NCBI GenBank assembly: GCA_030549495.1 | Contig: JAUIRK010000527.1 | Location: 1 to 64,000, forward strand | Length of the DNA stretch: 64,000 nt | Source of the DNA: Nectonema munidae | Lineage: Eukaryota; Nematomorpha; Nectonematoida; Nectonematidae | Direction of reading: 5' to 3' | Part shown: piece by piece, positions 23,475 to 38,400 of the stretch | Numbering within the stretch: position 1 is the first letter of the stretch | How the letters are laid out: each line of letters opens with the position of its first letter | Made by a program: the position numbers and the translations under genes | The notes under the pieces: generated by a model | Database searches by the model: none | Told to the model about the DNA's origin: nothing | What the model saw: only the letters and a program-made list of their open reading frames with translations

Positions 23475-26400
23475 GTATGTTTTTTAATCTTTATTTTTTA
23501 AATCAATTTTTATTACCATACTTTCAAAGAGTTATAACCATTTTTCTTACCTTATGATTAATTTGAATTTTTTTAAATGTATTTTGATCATATTCCTAGT
23601 TTTACATTCTATATGTTCCTAAACTTATTTATAACTAAATTATTATTTAATGAGCTTTTCTAATTTCATGTTATTTCTTTTCTTCAATCTGAGATATACA
23701 TTTACGTTATTTTATGTTGAATCTTAATTTTTTTTGTAATTTTTAAATATCTGTATATTTAGAAATTGTATTTTTTTTCTGTATATTCTAAATTACGATT
23801 GATTTTCTATTTTATCGTTGCAGTCAGGGCCAATATATATTTTTAATTAAAAAAATTAAGGTTATTTATCTCATTCTATATTTTTATGTTGGTTGCATAA
23901 ATATATATGGCATAATGACCCTCTGATGTCCCAAACATAAAATCATGTTGAAAATAAATACAAATAATTCTGAGCGAATTAACCTTAGTTTTCTGAATTA
24001 GAATTATTTATATGTATACATACAAATGTTTCAAACTTGTGCTTTAAAAAATAAAAAATAAATCTTTCAAACTAACTATCTAGTTGATCAATTAACTATC
24101 CAACCAACTATCTAACTACCTAATAACCTTGATAATTTAAAGGCTTAATTAGCTTAGCTAATTAATTAATCAACTAATTAAGCAGATAATTAATTGATCA
24201 GTTAGTTAATTTAGGTAGTTAGTACCCATCATAGCGCATTATCCCACAAATGGGATGTAAAATTTAATTTTTTATTTAAATAAAATTTTTTCAACTTTCA
24301 TTTTTTCAACAATATTTATCATTTCTTTAATCTCTTGTGAACGTTGATAAAGACAATTATTTTCATTCCATTATTTTCTTCCCGATTTATAAAATGTTAT
24401 AGACGATAAGTTTTTGAGATTTTTTTGATAGTTCAGTAAGTAGAGTACAGTTTTAAAGAAATACATGGTAAATCTATATCATAAGATAATACAAGTAAAT
24501 TTATCTAACATTTTTTGTAGTTTAATTTTTTATAATTTTTTGGTTATAATTTGTCATCCCACTAATGGGATAATGGGCAGAAACGGCAAATTTATACACT
24601 ATACATATACAATTATGTAATGTGTATAAACAACGTGCTTTATTCATATAATGCATATATAATATATATTATGAACTTACTTGTGTTGATAAGTACAGCG
24701 ATAAAGTAAAGGTAATTTATTGGGCACAACGTTAAAGGATTATTAATTTTCGCTGACAATCAGCAACAATAAGAACTCTCCTCGTTCTGAAGATTGTGAT
24801 TTTTTATTTGAAAAAGCTGATTATCAGCGAAAATTTATAATCCTTTAACGTTGTGCCCAATAAATTATTTTTACTTTATCGTTGTACTTACCTTCACCAA
24901 TTTGATGGGCCACCTTCAGCACCAAATTTATACTTGTGTTGAGATACAATTATAATAAATGAACAGCTGCCACCTTTTTGATATGAGCATTTGTTCGCAA
25001 ATATCAATCTGTTAATTTTGTTTTCAATTTCTAGACTTTTTTCATCAATGCCATCGCGTAAAGTTCTAACTGTGAAAGAAGCTGAAAACTTTAGAAGAAT
25101 TGAATGAGGAATTTTCAATACTTAATGAAGAAAAGATATCTTTGTTACTTCCTCCACTGATGAAGAAAATATTTTAAATGATTTTGAAAATTTAACTGAT
25201 GTTCAGGATGTTCTTGGAACTATTGAAGTTTAATTTATTAGGCTTCAATTTAATTATTTGGGAAAGATGAAAACAGAATTGGATCTTTGAAAGAAATTGT
25301 GGTTTCCAAATTGACAAAATAATTGATAAGCAAAACCCAACAAGTTATTCTATTTTTTTCTGGTTAGGGCATTATGAAAAAATTAAATTAAAATGGGTTG
25401 AAAGCAACTGGCACAATCCGTGAAGTGAAAACAAAGAAATGCCTTGTGATGTCGGACAAAAAAAAGAAAAGGGGTTTTTACGATTTTAGGTTTGGCACGT
25501 TAAATGATTTTGGCGTCAGTTATTTTTGGGAAAAGTTTTTTCAGGTAGAAAAAACATGGCTTTTCATGATCAAGGGCCTTTGTGATTTGCTTCATCAGCC
25601 CTAGCTTTATATGCAAAGGTGGTAAAATTAGATCAGCGCAAATGAGCCATTCGTGATCTGAGTAATTCATTTTTTCAAAATCAAGGCGAAATTTTTGTAA
25701 GTCTCTCTTAAATTTATAGAATGTGCTATAGGAACTGAAGGCAGTTTGTTTCCTATGTGTAACAAAACTGCCTTTATACTATAAAGAGAGCCATCGATGA
25801 ACAACCTCCATTCTGTGGCCTCATACTTTATTTCGAGAGCGTTGAATAGCCCCGCAATCATCATCCATTCGCCCTTCCGGGCATGGCCGTTTTCCCAGCT
25901 AACCAGGGTTGGCCATTTGTTTGCAGCTTCTTTTCCATGTTTTTCTACATTGAGCATCTTCCGCTTTTACTTTTCTTGTGGCCATGTTTTCTACTACTGC
26001 TTTCATCCAAGTCTTCTTGGGGCGTCCCCTCTTCGCCTTTCCTTCAACCACTTCATTTTTGATACTTTTAGTCAATCTGACATCGTCCATTCTTTCCAAA
26101 TGCCCGAACCATCTCAGTCTGTTTTCTTCCATGTATTCTTCTATGCAAATCATTCCCATCTTTCGCCTTAGGTAATCATTGGTAAGCCTGTCTTTCAGAG
26201 TTTTTCCCTTCATCATCCGTATCATTTTCATCTCCGTACTCATCATTCTTTTTGTATCAGCTTTTTTAAGAACCCAGCATTCGCTTCCATAGCACATCGC
26301 ACTTCTTACATATACCTGATAGAGTCTGGTTTTCAGCTTCAACGAGAGGATTTTTCCTCAAAGAAGACCCGAAATTTCCTTGAACTTCGTCCACCCACAT

Positions 26401-29400
26401 CGAATCCTGGCTGTCACAGATTTGGAAGAATCTCCAGAATCATCAAGCATGTCTCCCAAATAACAGAAACTCTGCACAACATCCACCTCATCCGTGCCTA
26501 ACTTCACATTCTTTTCCATTTTTTCAAGTTTATCTTCTTCTAATTGACATCTTCGACAGACAAAACTTTTCACGTTTTGCAAAGAGCCCTTGATTGTAGT
26601 GCATCTCTTATGCACCCACTTCTCATATTTGAAGCCTTGTATTGCATTACGAACAACTCTTTCCCCACAACAAGAGCAAGGATCAACGTTGCTGATGGCA
26701 TTTCTCAACATATTTTTCGTCTTAAAAATCATAACTTTGGTTTTGCTTACGTTGATCTTCAAGCCTTTGTCTTCTAGAACCTTTTTCCATGCCACGTACT
26801 TGTCACTCAAATCATTCAAGGTATTTGCAGCTAAAACCAGATCAGCGTATAAAAATTCTCTGTGATTTTTAACAATCGTATCAGAAATCGCATCCATTAC
26901 AATAACAAACAATAAGGGGCTCAACACCTAGCCTTGATGAACGCCGACCCCTGTTGAAAACCATTCTGATATTTTTCCATCTACTCTAACAGCAGTTTTG
27001 GCATAGTTATACATTTCAATAACAGCTCTTACTTCATACTCCAAAACGCCCTTTTGTCTAAGAGCCCAGAAAATGACATCTCTTTGGACGCAGTCAAAAG
27101 TTTTTCCAGATCGATAAATGAGAGGAAAAGATTTTTTCCAACTTTCATATGTTTCTCTATTAATTGTAGAACAATAAATACGGCGTCTATTGTGCTCTTG
27201 TTTGGCATAAAACCCATCTGCATTTCATCTATTCTAACACGTCGACGAATACTTTCTTCAAAAACTCTCTCTAAAATTTTCATAGGGTGTTCAAACAGTT
27301 TTATACTTCTATAGTTTGAGCAATCTTTTACATCACCTTTACCTTTATAAAGTGGCACTAAAACACTCTTTCGCCAACCTTCGGGCATGTTTTCTCCGTA
27401 CATCATTCGGTTCCCTATGTCTGCAAGTTTATCTTCCAGCCCACTTAACTTTAAAACTTCAATTGAAACAGTGGCACTACCAATTATAACCTATTTCTTT
27501 CTAGATTCAGTTTTTGCCATTCGGAATATATTCCTCATCTTCACTTCTTCCTTCATATTTTCAATCCGTAGTATTTCTTTTTCAACTTCATCATTCATCG
27601 CGTTGGCTATTACTCTTTTAGCGTTTTTCTTAGAATGTACATATTCTTTCCTGGACTCTTCACCCCTGTCTTTTCTCCATATCTTATACTTTTCTTTCTT
27701 TGTTTTGATTGCAAGTTTAACTGTGTCAAGGTTCCACCACCAGCTGCTTTTTCTACTTACTGATTTTGAAACGCCACAAACACTCTTTGCCACTTTTGAT
27801 AAATCCTTTATTATTTCATCCCATTTTTTCTCTTTATCAATTTTACAAGCTATCTCAGTTTTTAGTTTATCTTTCACTGATTGAAATTTAAGATTCCAAG
27901 TCTTTACCTTTGTTCTTTTTATTGTTTTCTCTTTGGATTTGCATGTTTTGAACAATATGTCTATGGTAAGAAGTTTATGCTGTGTTAGCACTTCTTCTCC
28001 TGGTATGACTTTGACATTTTTCACTTTTTTATGTTTATTATACAAAATGTAATCAGTAACTGTTCTGTTTTTCCCAGATTCATAAGTTATAAGCTTTTCA
28101 TCATCTTTTTTGAACCATGTATTACCTATTCAAAAATCAAAAGAGTCAGCCCACTCTAGGAGTTTCATTCCTTCATCGTTTCTTTTGCCGTAACTATAAC
28201 CCCCATGAGCTCCATCAAAACCGTCACTTGCTCGACCAACGTGTCCGTTAAAATCACCCAAGATAATGCATCTTTCATTGATTTTCTTAATCTCCTCAGA
28301 AATGGCTTCATAAAACGTATCTTTTTCTTCTGCACTTAGACCAACCTGTGGAGCATACACTGAAACAACGGTGATGACTTCGCCTTCAATTATCAACTCA
28401 ATTAATATTATTCTGTTATTTACTCGTTTAACACTCACAACTTTACCAAAAAACTCTTCTTTAACCATAATACCAACTCCACCAGTACCATCTCTATTTC
28501 CACACCAGTATAACTTGTAACATACAGTATCGGAATTAATAAGTTTTGTCCCCTCGTTCTTATATCTAACTTCTTGAACACCCGCTATTGCAATCTTTCT
28601 ATTTGATAGCATGTTTGCCACTTCATAGCTTTTTCCAACCATAGAACCAACATTTAAGCTTGCAAATCTAAGACAACGCATCGGTTTTCCTCTCAAACAA
28701 TTCCGAATATTTTTTGAATAGCCCCGCAATGTTGTTACAAAATGTTAAATTGTTCTCTAAAGAAAAAAACTTCTCCAAGTCTTCAGAGCGCTTTTTGAAT
28801 GCAATCACGCGAACATCACTTTCAACTAAATTCCATTCTTGAAGTCTAGAAGCGAGAAGCTGACTAGACTCTTTGGTAAGTGATTGACAAATAAAGGTTT
28901 TTTTTCGGAACAAGCTGGGGCTGAGAAGGTGATATCTTGTGCTTCGGAATCATCAATTGAGTCATCGCTTTCAGAAGAGAACGTTACTGGTGGATTAGGT
29001 ACTGGTATATGTTCAGAATGGTGTACGGGTCTTATGGCTGAATCCAAATTAGGGTACACTAATCCTTTCTTTCCTTTTTTGTTGCAACCTATATAAAAAA
29101 ATATTCTGTTTTAAATAAAAGCAACATAAACTAGAAAATAATAAAAACTAACCATCAATATTAGTGATGCAAAAGTAACAATGTGATGAATGATCCTTGG
29201 GTTCACGCCAAATCATCGGTACGCCAAAGCCTAAACCTTTTCCTTTACCACAAACCCGTGAGGATAGAGCACTTGAGCATTTAACGCAGCAAATGTGAGG
29301 AGCCCAGTTTTTATCCTGATCTCCGACTTCACACCCAAAATAACTTTTATAAAGCTTTTTAACTCTCTGAGTGATTCTCCTCTTGTATTTATTGAAAGTT

Positions 29401-32400
29401 AGCTCCACGCAAATGAAACAAAATTTATCAGCTGAATTTTTACAATTCCTTGACATTATTCTCAGTATATTATAAAAAATGTTTCAAAATTCTAAAAAAA
29501 AGTTTTGAAAAAATCAAAGAAAATATGACAAAATAATTATTTCATGTGTAGAAATAGAAATTTTCATCTAAGTGTAGTATTTTGTAAATCAGCCATTTAC
29601 GCAGAACTGGAGGGTATACGAAAAAAACCATTATGATTTTCGTATTCTACACAAAATTTCGCATCGGAAAATGATAATCTGGTTGCCGTATTTTTTTCAT
29701 CGTCGTTCAGTGTATTAGTTCTTTGTAAAATGGCTGGACAATAAACCCGTTATGTTGGTGACGAATTACGATGATATTGAGCCACTTGAAAAGGCAAAAA
29801 GATATTCTCAAAGTGACAAAAAAGAAGTAAACCTTCAAATTCAACATTTGACACCTAGTTATAATGCGCATATGGGTGGAGTTGATTTGTTGGACAAGGT
29901 GGCATCTCTTTATAGAATACGCATCTGATCTATAAAATGGCAGTGGCCAATTTTCACTCAGATAATAGACATAGCTTTAGGGAACTCATGGAGGCTCTAT
30001 CAAATTTCCCACAAAGATGAAAAAAGATCTCTTTGCTCGATTTTAGAAGAAAAATAACGTTATCTTATCTTTATTCTAACATTGCGAATAAAAAACAAAG
30101 AACTGAGCCTTCAAAAAACAAAATAATGAAGAATCAGAGGAAATCCGATTTGCACCTGGAAATCATTATGTTGCTTCAAGAAATACCCAACCTCGGTGTA
30201 GCTTCTGTAAAAAAAACTAAAAAATATTGCACACAATGTAATCTTTCTTTACATGAAAAGTGTTTTAAAAGGTTTTTCGATTTGAATTAAAATTTTCATT
30301 TATTACTTAAAAGTTTTAAAAGAATTCATTTATTTTTTCCTCTAACATAAATAAACATATCATCATACAACCTTTATATGCTGTTTTTAAAATTTTAAAA
30401 GTATCAAAAAATTTTTAGTGGGAGGTGGGGAATATTAAGTACCGTATTTTCAAACAATTTTTTTATCTCAATTTTTTAAATTATAATTCTTACAATGTTG
30501 TAATTTATTTTAAAAAGATATTTTTCCCCGTAGTTTTTTCCATTTTTTTATTTGTTACTTCAGTTTCCCATTATTCTTTTACGGAACAAATTTATTCTCT
30601 TCACAATGAAATTGAAAAAAAAACAATTATACGTAAGTATAATTATACATTACTATTTTAAGTCTAGTTTTTTAGAAATCAAGTTATCGTGATGATTAGC
30701 TGAACTCCAAAAAATACCGACTAGATACTTAGAATGATTGCAAACTAAAATAGCTACATGGGAAGAGTTGATTTATCAAATCAGTACAAAAGCTACTATA
30801 ATTTTGATCATCTGTCTTCACATTATCTCAAAAATATTTTAGATTTACTGTCATGTTTGCACTAAAATATATAAAAGAATATTTCTTTTTTTGGAATTTG
30901 CGAGAAATTTTTTGCATTTAAAAAGATCGTAATTGTTTTTTGCACTTTCATCTATAAAATGTAAATATTAATTTTACAATGAAAAAACATTTATCAAATA
31001 ATAATTATAATCAAATATTTAAATTGTTTTCAAGTATATTTTTTAAAATAAAAATTTTATACCTTAGAACAGTGGCGTAGCGAGAAATTGGAAGTTGGAA
31101 GGGCAGAAGAGGAGTTGAGGGGGGGGGGGGGGCTAAAAACTCTAATAAATAAACTCACCTTGTCAATCAGTAATAAAATATTGAGGCGTGAAAAAAGACT
31201 ATTCTTATTGAAAGTTATTGCTCACAATCACAAACTATTATAGACGTGTAAAACAAATTTTTGAATAGAAGGATTGATTTAGGCGTGGCCATTACAAGTC
31301 ATTCTGTAATGAAAATATGACACTCAAGGAAACTCTTTTGTTTCTTTAATGTCCATTAGGGTGCACACAACGCCCTCGTGGTAACAAATTTATTTGTTCC
31401 TACTCTTATTTTGTGCGAATGCATGAAAAAACAATACTGGAAAATTTTTATGAATTTTTATATATTTACTGGGTGCACGGGCTCATCTAAATCAGTCAAA
31501 TTAATGGCAATTTTGAGTATTTCTCTATTTTTTATTTGTTGATTTTCTCATTTCATAATACAGGAAATTATTATTCACATCATATCATACTTATAGCTAA
31601 TATTTTTCACAATTATAAATCACACATCAAAAATATAATGTGAATTGTTGTTCATATAATGTCACATTTCTTGAGCTATTATTGTTTACATCATATCACA
31701 AACACAAAGTTAAATTATACTTAATCATCTTTGATATATTCTAATAATTTTTACACATTTTTTTGTATTGCTTTGCTTTCTTCATTATAAAGTTAGTTTT
31801 TGATTTCCTATTGCTAATAAAATGGATAAAAAAAAGTACAACCTTCCAAAGGATCAATAACACAAAAAATACACTGATAAATAAATACAAGAAACTCTTC
31901 CAAAAACTATGAACTTGGTCAAGATGTATCTGCTGATGATGCTGTCATCACTGGTTCTCGTCTTCCTACTGAAAGACAAGTTCTGAGATTTCTTTTGTTT
32001 CATATTAAAGATGGCTTGCTCACACGCCAAACAAAGTGGGAATCAGCAAAGATTGTTTTATCGAAAATAACTCCTTTTTATGGAAAAGCAAATATACCCA
32101 TGATATCTGAAAAAAAGCATGTAAACAAATCCTCAAATTATTAGAGGCCAATTCAAAGTTTCGAAAAATTTCTATTGACAGGCGAGGAACTCGCGAAATC
32201 GTTACAAAACTAGAGAAACATCAAGAGGGGCTATTTAAAACTTTTCTCTTGTGGCCTTTCTCAGCTGAAAAAATCTTGAAAAATCAAGATGTCAGGTTTC
32301 TTCAATGAATGCAAACTGATCGCACTGCAAATTTGACAGCGTTGATACCTTGCTCGATAAAAAGCAAAAGAGAAAAGCGAAGCGGGAGCTAAGTGAAGTG

Positions 32401-35400
32401 AAAAGGCGTCGAAATGCACACACTGAAATTAACAGGCTCAATCAAAAGACAACCTTGGAAGCAGACATTGACTCTGAAGATCTTGACAAAGATGCTTTGA
32501 AGAATGATTTTACACACAAAAACATAAAAAGAAATCACCGGTGTGTTCGTGAAGGAACAGATGCATTTATTCCACACAATATTTTTCAATCCCCAAAGCT
32601 CATTTCATTGGCAACCCGATTGAAAATTACACAAGTCAACAGGCTGTATTTACTAAAGCGCTCATCGAAGAATCAGGTGGAGACAGTTTAAAAGTTTCTA
32701 CGTCGTATTCTCGAGCAGATAAATCGAGACGCCGTGTAAGACACGAAGTTTCTAAATCTTGTCAGAAAAAGTGGCATCCACCTTAATTATGTTCTCTTCA
32801 CTGAGACTCAAAATTAATGCCATCCCTTAAAAGCCAACATGACAAAGAGGAACGACTTGTGATAGTAGGAGATGCTAATGATATCAAACTTCTAGGTGTC
32901 CCAAGTTATAAACCGGGAACTTGTTGCAAATCTGGAGAGATTTAGCCCCAATGAACAAAGCTCATATCTAATCTGCTACAAACATGGAATTGCACTGATT
33001 CTGTCTGCAATATGGTATTTGATACCACTGCAAGTAATACTGGACATATATCAGCGGCTTGCATTCAAATTCAGCAAACACTAGGTCGAGCATTGTTGTT
33101 GTCGGGATGTAGACATCATGTGGGTCAAGTCATTTTATCCCGTGTTTTTAATGATTAAAAAATTGAAACATGTAAATCTCCAGATGTTATTGTTTTTGAT
33201 AGACCGAGAAAGCATTGCAATTTATTACCACACAACAACGAAGAGCCACTCTCTCGGCTTGATACTAGCGAGTATTCTGAAAACGCAGTGACTTATATTT
33301 TAGAATGGAGAGCTGACGTTTTACAACTAGTGCGCTCTCAAATCAATTTAAAGCAAGATTATTTTCAAGAATTTTTAAAATTATGTAACGTGTACTTATA
33401 TTCTGACACTCCTGTAACTGCTTTCAAAACGCCTCGAGCATAGAGCCAGGTAGATAGATGGCTAAGTTATTGCACGGCATTAAACTTGTACTATTTGAAA
33501 AACAGATAGCTCTACTTCCTCCTGGTACTATCACAACAAAACAACAAGATTTAAAGCTGAAACATTTTGTAGTTTTTGTTACTCTCATATACAGCTTGTG
33601 GTGGATACAGTCTAGCTGCAGTACCGATGCCGCCTGGAACGATCTTTTGTTGTACAAACGCCTGCTTATTTATGATGAGGTTCAACCAATTATCTCAAAA
33701 AGTGCAATAAAAGCCTTTGATCTACAACTGTGGTATTTATCTGCCGAAATGGTGCCCCTTGCGCTTGTTTCAGCCGTGTTCCAGAGGACGAAAAGCACAA
33801 GCTAGCAGTTAGGCTTCTTCTTTTCAAGCCAACAGAATGTCTCCAGTTTCCAAAAGAGCGCTTTGGAATTTCCTAAATTTCCTTCTGCAATAACATTAAC
33901 TTCTGTACTTGCTGATTTTGTATCTTCAGATTCCTGGTACTTCTTTTACCTTCTTCAGATAGATAGCCAATTCCTATCGAAAAATGTCGAGAGCTGGGAT
34001 CAAGATGAAACATACAAAGCCGCTAAAATTAACATTAATGCCATTAATGCCTCCAACGACTGTGCAGAACGTAGTGTGAAGCTGAGTTCTGACTTTTTAG
34101 GGTTAGCTCGTACTGAAAATCATTATCAAGACATTTTACAAGTGGTGGAACAAGACCGGAAGCGTAATCCTAATTTGAGAAAAACGAAAAACATTTGAAT
34201 AAAAAAAATTTTTTAATAATTTTTATTTTTGCTTTTTTTTTTATTAATTTTCAATTTATTTAAATCTTTTGCGTTTAAAAAAAGCACCCACTAAATATTC
34301 CTATATTAAAATTACAAATCGACTAAAATACCTAAAAAAAAACGCCTAAGTTAATATGGTTGGTGGACCCAGTGAACATAAATCAAATTTCACAAAATTT
34401 TGGATAATAGTTTTATATGATTATAGGAACAAATTTAATTAAGGCACACATCAAAATTTTGAACTTTTGAAAATATGAGGGCATTAAAAATTATTATTAA
34501 AAATGCACCCTAATGTCCATCAATGATATCTAAAAAGAGAACTCGAAAAGCGGTTGAATCTGTGCATACACACATTTATAGCATGCATTTTTTCTATACA
34601 TATCATATGAGCAAACACATTTAAGTTGACAACAAGAGACCGATGCATTCAGTTGGTGTTATACAAATAAAGTCTCTATTGATACATTCATGCAAAAATC
34701 TACCCTAAATCCAAAAAGAAAGTTGGGGCAGTCAAAGTAGTTGTGGGGCTCTGGCAACCAAGAGATTTTAACTTGATCGAGTGTAAAAATTTGTTTTTAT
34801 TCTTTGAAAAACAAATCTTATGTTTAAAAAAAACTAAATCTTTCTTTTTTTTCCTTCATTTTTCTCAAGGTTTGATATTTACTTTAGTATTGCCATAAAA
34901 ACTTTTTTTATGTGAAAATTTTTTAATATCTTCTGATAATTTTTTGTGCATGAAAGTGTTATCTAAAAGCTATATAAAGATCTTATGGACTGTAAAGCAC
35001 GAAACGAGATGGATAATTGTAATATACTAAATTTCTTATTAAATAATTCCTTTCATCACTAGGGTGCAAAGATGTTTACTTGCAATTTGCCTCTTCTATT
35101 TGCATTTATAAATTTTAATACATGCTACTTTTTTACTTGCACGATATTTTTAATCTATTGTTTTTTTTGAAAGTAAAAACATGGAATGATTTGAGTAGTG
35201 ATGAATATGAACTTAGGATATGATTTTTCAATATTAATTTTATGAAGTTTTTTGCTAGCTATGTTACTATTAGTGGTATTGGAGGCATAGAGATTTTTAT
35301 AAAGATTTTTCATTTTGATTAAAATTCTTCGGGTATTAGATTGGATTGAAAAAGGCTTTAATTTTTGATTTTTCAATTTTTCTCAAATCAAGTAAGATCA

Positions 35401-38400
35401 AGCATTGCTAAATAGTCTACTAGTCCAAGTTTAAGTTTTTACAATACCTTCAACTATTAATTCTTTGTATTTTTTGTATATTTGTGTGCATTCAGTTTCT
35501 AACGGGAGTGAGTTATCGGAATAGCATTTAAAATTTAAAACTTGTATACCTTGATAGAAAATTTTTAGAGTAGATTAAAAATAATTTCAATAATGCGCGA
35601 AACTGAGCTTCTGCGCAGAATATTTTTAATAAGTGACTTTAGTTTCATACTTATAACGATTCTAAGATACAATAGTGTTGTGACATATTCCTAATTATTT
35701 TTCTATATTTCAGTGCAACTGGTTTTACTACAAGATCGGATATTGGGCCTGCTCGTGAAGCTGACGATGTTTCGTAATTTATAAACTTATTTTATTCTAT
35801 TTACTACATGTTTTTTAATAATTTTTCCAATATAACAAAGCTTACGAATCTTTATTGGTTTTGACAGTGGTTTCCAAACTTTTTTTACTTTTAGTTTAAA
35901 AAACCTCGCACTCTTTTACCAGTAAGAACTTGAATGATATGTGTTGATTGTTTTTAAACCAAGATTAAGCAATATTTATAATTGTATTCTAAAAATATCG
36001 GAAAAGGATTGTTCCTATTCATGCACGAGATGAATCTCACATGTTCCTCACTCTGTCTTAGTACACAATGCATAACGCAAATCATTTTCAACTTCGAATT
36101 GATTTCTTTGCTTATTTTTTATCTCAATAAGTGTTATGAATTCTATTTTGCAATGATATTTCTTTCAAAAAGGAAACCTGTTTTCAGGTATTTTTTTTCA
36201 GTAGAAAGATATATATATTTTTTTTATTGTTAATACTTTGAAAAATATCTGCTTATCTAAATTTGGTCTTTTTTGAGCTTACCTACCCCCTTCAGTTTAT
36301 CCTACTCCCATAAGGGACTAGTTCCAATGTTTGGGAGCCAGCGTTTTAAAAGATCTTATAAAATTTATCTTAAGTTCCCCGAAACTGTCCTCTTTCACAT
36401 TTAAATAAAGTTATTAACTGTGTATAATATAATGAATGATAGATAAGGCAAAGTCGGTAGGTTTCATAATTCGAAAGCAATAAGGAACATGAACTCGCCC
36501 TTTAAAAGATGAAAAAGAAAGAAAGAAAAGTTTATTGAAGGATCACATTTTTCCGACCTACCCTCTTTATCAAGAATAAGAAAGGAGAAGAAAAGGTAAC
36601 AGGAAGAAGGAAGGGAAAGAAACTTATTTGTCAAGTGATGGCGAGAATGGGGGAAAGAAAATTAGTAGTGGCAAAGGGGATGTGTTTCGGAAAATTTTCT
36701 TGTACGTACATCCTGTATTAAATTGTATTTACAATCCGCCTTTCTATGATCACTGCTAAGATCTGTTTATCTGTGCAAAGAAGCCTTCTATATATTGGTA
36801 AAATTTTATTTTTCAACCATATAAGTTTTACGCTCCTCATAAGTTGCTGATAATTTAAATCAATCATACTAAGAATGTAAATATCTGAATTCGAATCCCA
36901 TAATAACAGCAACAATTCATTCTTCTCGATTCAGAGGTGAGTTTGGAAATTTCCTTCACACTAAAAATTATTTTTCAGTTTATATCATTTTAATGAGTAG
37001 GGGCGTACAATCAAGATACCATGAGACGTCATTTTCCAATTCTCTCAAAATGAAGTTTCTAATTCTAACATTTTTATTAGCTCATAAATTACAGTTTTAT
37101 GAGATCATAAGAAATTTGTCATCTCAAAAATTTCAAGTATATGCGCAACTCCACGTAATTTTCAGAATTTTCTTTTGAATTTAACCCATTTAAGGCCAAG
37201 CAAAGCAGACGATATCTAAAAAACGCAGACGATTTATATTCAAAGTCATTGAAAAAAGCAAACGAAGATGAAATTACTTATGTTCCAAAATAGAAACATT
37301 GGCTGTAAATGGGTTAAAATAAAAATCACAGAAGTGTTGCTTTTCTTTGCTCTTTCATTTTAGCGTCAGCAGAATTTTTGTCTTTTTTCTACTACAGGTA
37401 TAAAAGAATGTATCGATTTAATTTGTCTGCTCTAATTTTTTTGGATTTCACCTTATTTTTGCGTTAAGATTTGAAAAATTATCTACACAATTCAAAAAAA
37501 CACCAATTTCTCCAAAAGAAAATTACCTCTGTATGTACACATATAATTTTCCTATAAAAGTACTACTTTTATGTTCACTGATTATGCATACATAAATTGG
37601 GATATAGGTGTAGGGAAGAAAATGTTATTTTAGTTATAACATGATTACAATACTTACATATAGTAAAATAAAATATTTAAAAAATTTTTTAAAATTGCGA
37701 TTCTTATCATCTTTATTTCTCTTTGTGCATCTAAGAGAAATAAATATATCAGAAATTTATTTTGGACAAAATAATTCATTTACCTCTGCTACTTTTTATC
37801 AGTCAGGATCAAGGTTGACAGCTTCGCCAGACAAAAAAACAGCGCAGTATTTCCGTCTTTTTCCAAAATTTGTTTAAGCGGTTAGCGACCACAATCGACT
37901 TTATAAAAATATACTCGTCTGCTTTTATAAATTCCTTTTAATACAATTCGTATGTTTTCTATACAAGTGTCTGTTTCTGTTTCTAATACGAATAGGCTCT
38001 TTTAGCCTAAATTCATTTTTGGTACACATGCGTCGGAAAACGTACAGCAGTGGTGTCTTAACGTATGTGCTGATGGCATTTAGTGAGGTCATACGAGCAT
38101 AGTGTTGTCCCATAAATTATCTGCATACTTTGGATGCTGTTTTATCATTCAACACTGGCGTTCTAAATTTCTACAAATGCTTCTCCTTCTCCAATACTAT
38201 TTTAAAATATATCCGGCCTTTCACGTATGATTGTTATCTTTCCTTTAATTTATATTAATTAAAACGTATTTAAACACTTTGAGGACCAGAATTTTGAAGA
38301 ATAATCGTCTGCTTTTTTTTCAATAGAATTTTGTATGTTATAAGCAGATTTCTTGGTACACCGGTGTCACACTATTGCTCAAAGGGTTAAGAAGTAATTC

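Noticed and set aside
25797-27884. Plus-strand open frames over the RTE-like LINE (25797-26171, 26544-26865, 27387-27884)
   Set aside because: They are antisense shadows of the LINE's endonuclease and reverse transcriptase frames on the minus strand.
36505-36690. Purine-rich tract in PRPF6 intron 2
   Set aside because: Low-complexity GA-rich intron DNA with no frame, ends or repeated unit to support a specific call.
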